From Thunnus maccoyii (taxonomy: Eukaryota; Chordata; Actinopteri; Scombriformes; Scombridae): a DNA stretch of 64,000 nt. The stretch spans positions 19,702,501-19,766,500 of the forward strand of contig NC_056538.1 in assembly GCF_910596095.1 (NCBI RefSeq). The letters are read 5' to 3'. The position numbers and the translations under genes are program-made. Below, piece by piece: positions 51,690 to 64,000 of the stretch (positions within the stretch are counted from its first letter, which is position 1; every line of letters begins with the position of its first letter). The notes beneath the pieces were generated by a model. The model was not told the origin of the DNA and ran no database searches. It was given only the letters and a program-made list of their open reading frames with translations.

Positions 51690-53412
51690 AAAGCTCAGTC
51701 AATTTATTGATTTATGGAAAATATATCACATCTTTACATTTTTTTTTTTTAGACACCTTCAGAAGTTAACAGTCCATTACCATTTACTTCCCGACATTTG
51801 AATCAAAGGTAACCAATTAAAACACCTCAAACAGAGAGCAGTGTTTCAGTTTTGCGCTTTGAGGAATCGAAAGATACCTCGGCTAACTTGCATCATAAAT
51901 TTAACCAACTGTTCAAAAACCTAACCCTGAAACCAATCATACATCTAAAGCTGAATTCATTGCTTCAACCCCATTTCATCCTTATCTGAAGTTTCCATCC
52001 TAATAGCCCAAATGAGACATATCACCCCGACCACAAGTAGTATTTGTGAATATACAGTATATGTATTCTGTTCAGTAAAACAGCAAGCAAGATTGAAGTT
52101 TGAATCACCGGACTACAAATTGAAGATCAGACACCAACAAGGACAAAAAAATGAGTGAAACACATGAGTTGTTATAGCAGCAGCAACAGTGAAATTTGGT
52201 TTCTTTTTTCTTCTTTTAAACAAAACTTTTTATAATATCCACATGGTTTATACCAAAGTGCAAATATGTTCAACTGCATGTATTTTAATATGTTATTATA
52301 CTAAGTAGATTTATTATATTCTAATGAACTACGATTCTTGCAAGAAGGTTGAGGCGTTTTAGAGTATTATGGCACATTTCAAAACCAAAGAGAAAACATG
52401 TCACAGGTCATTTACTACAACAATAGGCAATGCAAACTTTACGACACGCTAATATATATAGATATATTTTGTGACCAAAGTTTGTCATCAATACATTAAT
52501 ATTTGATAACACATTTATAAAGCATTACATCAATATTGTATCATCAGGATATCTGTTTGCAGAACAAAGGTATTAACTGCAGTCCTCAAGTGTGTTTTCA
52601 CAATAATCATCCTGAAGCAATACGACACACTACTGTCTCCAATCAGTGATCCAGGCAATGTAAAGCCCATGACTCAAAACAAGACGATATAACCTCCCAT
52701 AAGGGAAAAAAAACCTTCAGTGCCTTACAGCCTCTCATTCTTGTCCAAACTCTTCAAGGTTGCTCATTTCCAACCGAGCACCAATGAACACCCTACATTG
52801 CAACTATCTGCTCTTGCAATAATCAATAGTGACACATATTTTACAGATATATAGCTATATATTAATGTATATACCTCCAGTGTGTACACAATCTGACCAC
52901 TACCTCTGATGGGATCAGAACCACCTTGTCGTGACAAGAGACCGCCACAGAAAGGGTGCATGCAAGAAGGGTACTCAAATTGGTATTAAGAGAATCACCA
53001 CTGGTGTAAGAGAGTCAATTTTCTTTGTTGAAGCATATTGGAAAGAATTAAATAGCCAACTTCTCTATATGAACTGTGGCATGGGTTCCTATCCCTTTGC
53101 CTTTTCAGTGTTGCTCTTTCCTCTAAATTAATCAGGAGCTGGGTGACTCAGCAGAATCTTGGTCGGAAGTACGGGGCTTTCAGCCCTCTTAAAGCTTGGT
53201 CCATTAACTTCTTTAGGGATTATTCTGTTGGTGTATGCTAACAGATACCTTAGAAGTATTTGGATGTATCAAAGCACAAATTGCAAAATTCTACAGATAG
53301 TGATTTTGAGGGGGGGGTTGTTTATCATTTGATAAATATTCCTTTTTTTTTGTTCTTAAAGACAGTGATCTTAGGAGGACAAGCAACGTTGAGAGAAATT
53401 TCAGTGTTCTCT
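51690..53412 (-). other. calm3 3' untranslated region (extent inferred)
   Basis: Region between the calm3 stop codon and the candidate poly(A) signal. No ORF or transposon was recognised, which fits a long UTR. The right boundary is certain (stop at 53413-53415); the left one is inferred. Confidence 0.5.
51703..51708 (-). terminator. candidate poly(A) signal of calm3
   Basis: TTTATT on the + strand (AATAAA on the gene's strand), 1.7 kb after the calm3 stop codon. Long 3' UTRs are usual for calmodulin genes, but an earlier signal could be used instead. Confidence 0.45.
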
Positions 53413-59603
<6,191 letters not shown>

Positions 59604-59800
59604 TGTCCCGTTGACTTTTCAAGCTCCGTGTAGATGACAAAACACCAACTGGTAGGTTTTGTATTCAGGGTACTCAAGAGATCGTTAATCTACAGAAGTA
59701 CTTAAATGATATCGAGCTTTAATACAATATATGTTTAAGGGATCTGTTGAGACTGTATACCGGCGTTGCAGTAGAGTTGCCCGGAAACCTCAATCTAGCG
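59604..59800 (-). promoter_or_regulatory. calm3 5' UTR and promoter-proximal region
   Basis: Immediately upstream of the calm3 ATG on the minus strand, with 'ggagcttgaaaagtcaacgg' just before it. Farther up, 'gtttccgggcaactc' offers ETS-like and GGCAAC (RFX half-site) motifs. The transcription start is not determinable from sequence alone. Confidence 0.45.
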
Positions 59801-60589
59801 ACACCAGCGTGCTATGCCCTACTTTGAGTAGAGTATCCCTCCGCCAGTACATCTTTTGACCTCCACGCAGTCTCAATGCATTACCAAAATACCAAACACT
59901 ACACATGTGACAGTTATTTAATTGCAATACACATTCAATATCCTTGAATCTATATTAATTAATGTCAATTTTAATAATTAATAAAAAGCGAAGCCACAAT
60001 CTTTGCTGCACTATATAAATAAAGCGCGCAATGATACCTCCCCACCACCCCGTCTCGAGCGTTGACAAAATATGGAAGATTAACAATGACAAACCTAATA
60101 ATGTCCTGTCGTTGATGAACCACAATCAAGTTGTAAGCAATCTTTAAATCTATATTTAATATTTTTTTTGTAGCTGCAAGGTGAATTCTGAGTCAGGTTT
60201 TGTGTGTACGGAGTTAAAAAAAATTGCTCTCACAGTTTTTAAGTCTAGGCCCGTGGCAGAATCTGTACGCTCATCATAAGGGATGGATGACTAAATATTT
60301 CTTTAATCCAATGCAAAAAGGTCACAGAGGAAATCATAGTTGTAAGGTGAAAAACAGCAAAGAGAAAAATATTTTCCACCATGTAGTTACCAGGGTGTTG
60401 TCAAATTGACTCTGACTTTCCATACACATATGCTGTGGGCCTAAGAGTGTTCTATTATTTAAAGAATATTTTCAAAACCAGGCCTTTTCCCCCTCCCAGA
60501 TATACAGAGAAGCTCGTGCATTCTTTTATCAGAAAGTACTCTCATCATCTGCAATGCATTGTTCACTGGTCTCCCCAAAATGTAAAGAA

Positions 60590-60960
60590 ATCAGTTGAAG
60601 TTCATGCAGAGGCTGCTAGTGATTAACTTGAACAAAGACAGGTCCCTGTACTGGCTTCCAGTCTGGATACATTTCAAGATTCTAGTACTTGTCGATTGTT
60701 TATGGACTTGCCCCCAGCTAGTTGGTTGGAAATGTCAATTCTGATGCAAATGTCCCTGATAGAGCCCTAAGATCCACAGATGCTGTTAAATATACCAAGA
60801 AAACTATGTCAAAGACCTGTAAATCTGCCATCTACTGCTCGTAAATTAGTTTGTCCCTAACACAAACTGTGGAATGCATGTCTCTGGATCTGAGGGCAAC
60901 AACAGCATAACAGTACCTGTTAAAAACTTACCTTTTTTTTTTTTTTTACCTTGCTTTTAA
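60590..60960 (+). mobile_element. LINE reverse-transcriptase C-terminal relic, + strand
   Basis: The frame starting 'ctgtactggcttccagtctg' reads LYWLPVWIHFKILVLV, the LHWLPV...FKIL..LV motif at the end of L2-type LINE ORF2, followed by 'cctgatagagccctaagatc' (PDRALRS). The frames then break up. Confidence 0.65.
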
Positions 60961-61204
60961 CTATAATCTGTTCTTATGGCCGCACTGCATTATACACATT
61001 TCTGTTAAATTTTTGAATTTTACAGGAATGACAATGATGACTGAGGTAATGAGTCAAGACCTATACATTCACAGGACAGGATGGATTTAAAATTTCACTA
61101 TATGTAAGTTACAATGCACTCCAGCAGAGGGAGACATTTCTCTAGTATTGCCTACAGTTAAGACAAGTACTGACAATGACAAAGATTTGGACATGAGAAT
61201 ATCC

Positions 61205-61510
61205 AGTGGTGTAAGAAGTATTCAGATGCTTTTCTTTAGTAAAAGTACCAATACAGCAATGTAAAAATACTCCATTACAAGTAAAAGTCCTGCATGAGAA
61301 ATCCTACTTAAATAAAAGTACAGAAATATTAGCAGCAAAATGTACTTAAAGTACTGAAATTAAAGTACTAATTTCATCCCTCTGACTGATATATTATTAT
61401 ATATGACATCATTAGATCATTAATACAGAAGCATCAGTGTGTAAGCAGCATGTTACTGTTGTAGCTGCTGGAGGTGGAGCTAGTTTGAGCTGCTTTATAT
61501 ACAATTAGCT
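61205..61510. repeat. 'agtaaaagtaccaataca' repeat copy
   Basis: Starts 'agtggtgtaagaagtattca' and contains 'agtaaaagtcctgcat'; same family as 751-1160 and 37895-38235. Confidence 0.65.
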
Positions 61511-61519
61511 GGTTTAATC

Positions 61520-61730
61520 CAGTGGTTCCCAACCTAGGGGCCGGGCCCCTCCAATTTTTGGTAGATTGGTTTCCGATTAATGGTAGAGGAAAGAAGAAAG
61601 AAAGTTCTGATACACAAATCTTTTTTCAGTTTTTGGACATTTTCTCTAATCGTTGATTTTTGGTGAAATATCAGATCATTTGAACATTTTTTGAAATGAA
61701 ACCATGCGAGAAGTTTAGGGGGAAAAACGT
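61520..61730. mobile_element. hAT-like terminus fragment
   Basis: Begins 'cagtggttcccaacctaggg', a CAGTGGTTC-type end typical of hAT/Charlie-like elements, followed by 'gttctgatacacaaatc' and 'tgaaatgaaaccatg'. The other end was not found; the next sequence is a Tc1 relic. Confidence 0.5.
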
Positions 61731-61734
61731 CCCT

Positions 61735-62254
61735 CCAGAGTTCCAGAGACTTGTAGAATAAATGCCAAGGCTGAGGAACACCATTCTTCAAAAAGATATT
61801 CCCTCATTTTATGTTTTGATGATGGTGGTGGAGAGCGCTGTCTAACACATCAGTCCAAAATCTCACACAGGTGTTCAGTTGGGTTGAGATCTGGTGATTG
61901 TGAAGGCCATAAACTATTCCATCCTTATAAACAGACTAAAACAGTGGGTGGATTTCACTGGACCTGCTCTGGACTGGTTTTCCACATACCGACCCAATTC
62001 ACATCATGTTCTTACACATCAAAGCATTAAGTGACCCCTTGTTCCCTGAGAATTGGAACATTTTCACCCTGGAAGAGACCACTCCCATCAAGATAGAAAT
62101 GTTTCATCACAGGATAAAGGCAATAACTCAGAACAACTGTGTATTGATTTGCAGTGATCCTTCCCTCTAAGGGAACAAGTAAACTCAAACCATGCCAGCA
62201 GAATTCCCCCCACAGCATAACAGAGCCACCAGATCTCCTCACTGTAGGGGTCAA
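61735..62254 (-). pseudogene. Tc1/mariner transposase relic
   Basis: The minus-strand frame 62254-62027 reads GGSVMLWGEFCWHG, NQYTVVLSYCLYPVMKHFY and SGLFQGENVP, the central part of a Tc1 transposase catalytic domain. After an interruption at 61925-62026, the minus strand resumes with [17 protein letters not shown] (about 61860-61910), the DLNP..E part of the DD34E triad. A stop codon comes directly after ILD, and EEWCS lies further on at about 61770. Inactive: stops, frame changes and a foreign insertion. No terminal inverted repeats were located. Confidence 0.8.
61925..62010 (+). mobile_element. LINE reverse-transcriptase micro-fragment inside Tc1
   Basis: The plus-strand frame reads [20 protein letters not shown], the RL..WVG..G.ALDWF.SYL block of LINE reverse transcriptases. 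It sits exactly where the Tc1 transposase reading is interrupted. Confidence 0.6.
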
Positions 62255-63325
62255 GCATTCAGACCTGTACCAGTTTTTCCTTTAATTTGTTACCTGTCTG
62301 TAGCTGTTAGACTGGAAGATCAAAGGCCTCCACTGCTTCCTACCAGTCAAACCCTGCCTTGACAGACCACAGATAAGAGTCAGCTTTTTGTTTACATCCC
62401 CAGTCAAGTGGCAAGAGATGTAGGCCTCAGATAGACAGATTTGCACATGTTGTTACAGGAAGAATTTCACTCATGCAGGGTAAGCATATAAACAATTTAT
62501 TTTCAACTCTGTTGTCATCATTCCTAAGTTTGGCTGACCTTTAAGATTTGTAGTCCATCCGTACATTCACTCAGGGTGGAATGCAAGCATGATGAGATCA
62601 TGCAGCATAGTTCCCAGAGAAAATACGTGTAATTGACAACAAGAGTAATTTTAGCAACAATTTTAAAGTAATGACTTTAAAATGTTTATTTCCATAGAAA
62701 AAAACTCCAACCAAAGCATGCCTTGATCAGACAAAATAAAATATGTTTCACTGTGTGGTCTGCTGGTAACAATCAGATCATACATTTCAGACATTCCACT
62801 CTGGCTTCCTATCAAGTTCAGGAGCAGCTATAAGGTCACATTACATCATTGAGATAAGTTCAGTTCTTTTAATTGCTGATGCTGACAATGATGCAAAGGG
62901 GAATATTTAAACAGGGTTGCAAATCAGCAGCCATTGATTTAATCATGGTAATTGTCCACTTAGCAGCACCAAAAGTTTTTGAAATGACATCAGTTCTAGA
63001 GATTTTAATCTGAGCCTCTACTGTTTAAGAAAACACAACACGCACAGTCATCTGAAATAGACAATATTTACAACTTCTTAACCTTTTGGTCACTAAACAA
63101 GAAACATCCATATGGACCCGGACCCACAGCCAAGACGACAGAAGGTTACGATTTAAAACCAGACGGGGCGCTTCTATTTAAATTGAGCTAGAGCTCAATT
63201 TTCTCACCCTTTCTCAACCTTTTGGTCACTAAACAAGAAACTGATGATTAGTTTTGCTGTGTTTAATTTGTTGACAGTTCAGTCATATTTTAATGTAGCC
63301 AAGTAGGCAGTGCACTACATTCTCC

Positions 63326-63964
63326 TCATTCTTCATGAACAATTATCCTGTTCATGTCTTGCAGGTAGTCCTCTTTTTGTGTTTCTGTGGCACACTGTTG
63401 GCATCTACCAATAGCACTAGGCCACGTCATGCTGTGGCCCAAACTGGAAACTGCTTGCACCTGCTGTCTATGTACAGGTTTGTCCTCACAATGACATATA
63501 GGTGGCTCAGAGTCAGAAAAACAGAGTTTGAACAGTGGTCTGAGTTGCAGCTTGTAGAGGCAGCTACTACTGTACATCCTGGCCAGTGTTCTCAGCATCC
63601 AGTTCAGTCCCTACTTGATGATTACAGAGATGGTGTTAAAGAGGGAGTAAGTGCAGCACACTCCTAAGAGCATCAGGAGGCAGTTGGCAACCAGGTATAC
63701 TTGGCTGTCAACAACAAAAAGCACAAGTGTGACTTGGTACACAGATGGTTTCCATTCTTCATTTCTATCACTTTCACTTCCTCTGCCCTCCATTCTGCCA
63801 TGTCCGGTTCTCGTCCTGTGGCACTACAATATCAGGAGGCTGAGTAACATTATGACTCTCCAGGAAGAGATAAAAGAAGAGAATGGAAACTGAACAGCCC
63901 AGCAAACTGTAGAAAACAAGCAAGACTTTCCCTGTCATGGTCGATGGGGCTGTCACTCCAAATC
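63326..63964 (-). pseudogene. THIK-type two-pore K+ channel (KCNK12/13-like) pseudogene, exon 2
   Basis: Minus-strand relic of a K2P channel. It begins at a preserved acceptor (TTTCTCATAG) inside the first pore, where K2P genes have a conserved phase-1 intron: G|GA then FGVTAPSTMTGKVLLVFYSL and FFYLFLE, close to the THIK sequence FGMTTP..GKVFLIFYGL. After FLE a one-base loss shifts the frame (about 63846). Downstream, EEWKPSVYQVTLVL resumes the TM3 start (THIK GWKPSVYYVMLIL). It then jumps to SQVYLVANCLLMLLGVCC and YSLFNTISVIIK, skipping about 45 residues that include the second pore GFGD. A TAG at 63611-63613 replaces the Gln codon before GLNWMLR (THIK QSLNWILR). Introns are retained, so it is not a processed copy. 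Exon 1 lies beyond the right edge. No functional channel can be made from this exon. Confidence 0.85.
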
Positions 63965-64000
63965 CTATGAGAAACATCTTCGATGAAAGGCCACATCTGT

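Larger units (their letters stand above)
36800..51700. other. intergenic spacer, ptgir to calm3
   Basis: About 15 kb between two genes on the same strand (calm3 3' end to ptgir 5' end). Repeats, listed separately, occupy much of 37.9-38.2, 40.2-44.1 and 47.8-48.5 kb. The remaining AT-rich sequence (38.3-40.2, 44.1-47.8, 48.6-51.6 kb) contains only short open frames without family signatures. A motif-dense stretch at about 50490-50760 may be regulatory. Confidence 0.6.
59801..63308. other. intergenic, calm3 to channel pseudogene
   Basis: Contains a LINE fragment, a repeat copy, a hAT-like fragment and a Tc1 relic (listed separately). At 63080-63105 and 63216-63241 a 26-base sequence beginning aaccttttggtcac is repeated directly, 136 bp apart, with a near-palindrome (AATTGAGCT/AGCTCAATT) at 63181-63200 between the copies. 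No gene otherwise. Confidence 0.6.

Overview
The window is vertebrate nuclear DNA from a teleost fish, most likely a percomorph. The reasons are intron-split genes with GT-AG junctions, AATAAA poly(A) signals, dense CA/GATA/TAA microsatellites, and interspersed repeats of the kind common in spiny-rayed fish (Tc1, hAT, L2-like LINE 3' ends, a tRNA-derived SINE). No bacterial-type gene, CRISPR array or rRNA was seen. Species cannot be told from the sequence alone.

Layout. (1) 1-2.4 kb, + strand: the last four coding exons of a PP2C-type phosphatase, best fit ppm1n, whose 5' part lies left of the window. (2) 3.5-9.5 kb, + strand: a complete nine-coding-exon gene for a CD98hc/4F2hc-like protein (slc3a2 family, 506 aa). 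(3) 13.9-36.8 kb, - strand: a prostacyclin-type prostanoid receptor (ptgir, 373 aa) in two coding exons split by a 21.2 kb intron full of repeats. (4) 36.8-51.7 kb: a gene-poor, repeat-rich spacer with an intact-looking non-autonomous hAT element (8-bp target duplication) and several LINE ends, two of them set in GATA/GATG tandem repeats. (5) 51.7-59.7 kb, - strand: calmodulin (calm3) in six exons that encode the canonical 149-aa protein. (6) 59.8-63.3 kb: LINE, hAT and Tc1 wreckage. (7) 63.3-64 kb, - strand: exon 2 of a THIK-type (KCNK12/13-like) two-pore potassium channel, broken by a frameshift, a deletion that removes the second pore, and an in-frame stop.

How the genes fit together. They do not form an operon; they form a conserved linkage block. 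In human, PPM1N, PTGIR and CALM3 lie together on 19q13.3, CALM1 sits near KCNK13 with PPM1A and PTGER2/PTGDR on chromosome 14, and CALM2 sits near KCNK12 with PPM1B on chromosome 2. The broken channel next to calm3 is therefore best read as the remnant of a third THIK gene from the vertebrate genome duplications, which I take to be the most interesting observation here. The CD98hc-like protein is also unusual: it lacks the membrane-proximal cysteine that normally links the heavy chain to its transporter light chain.
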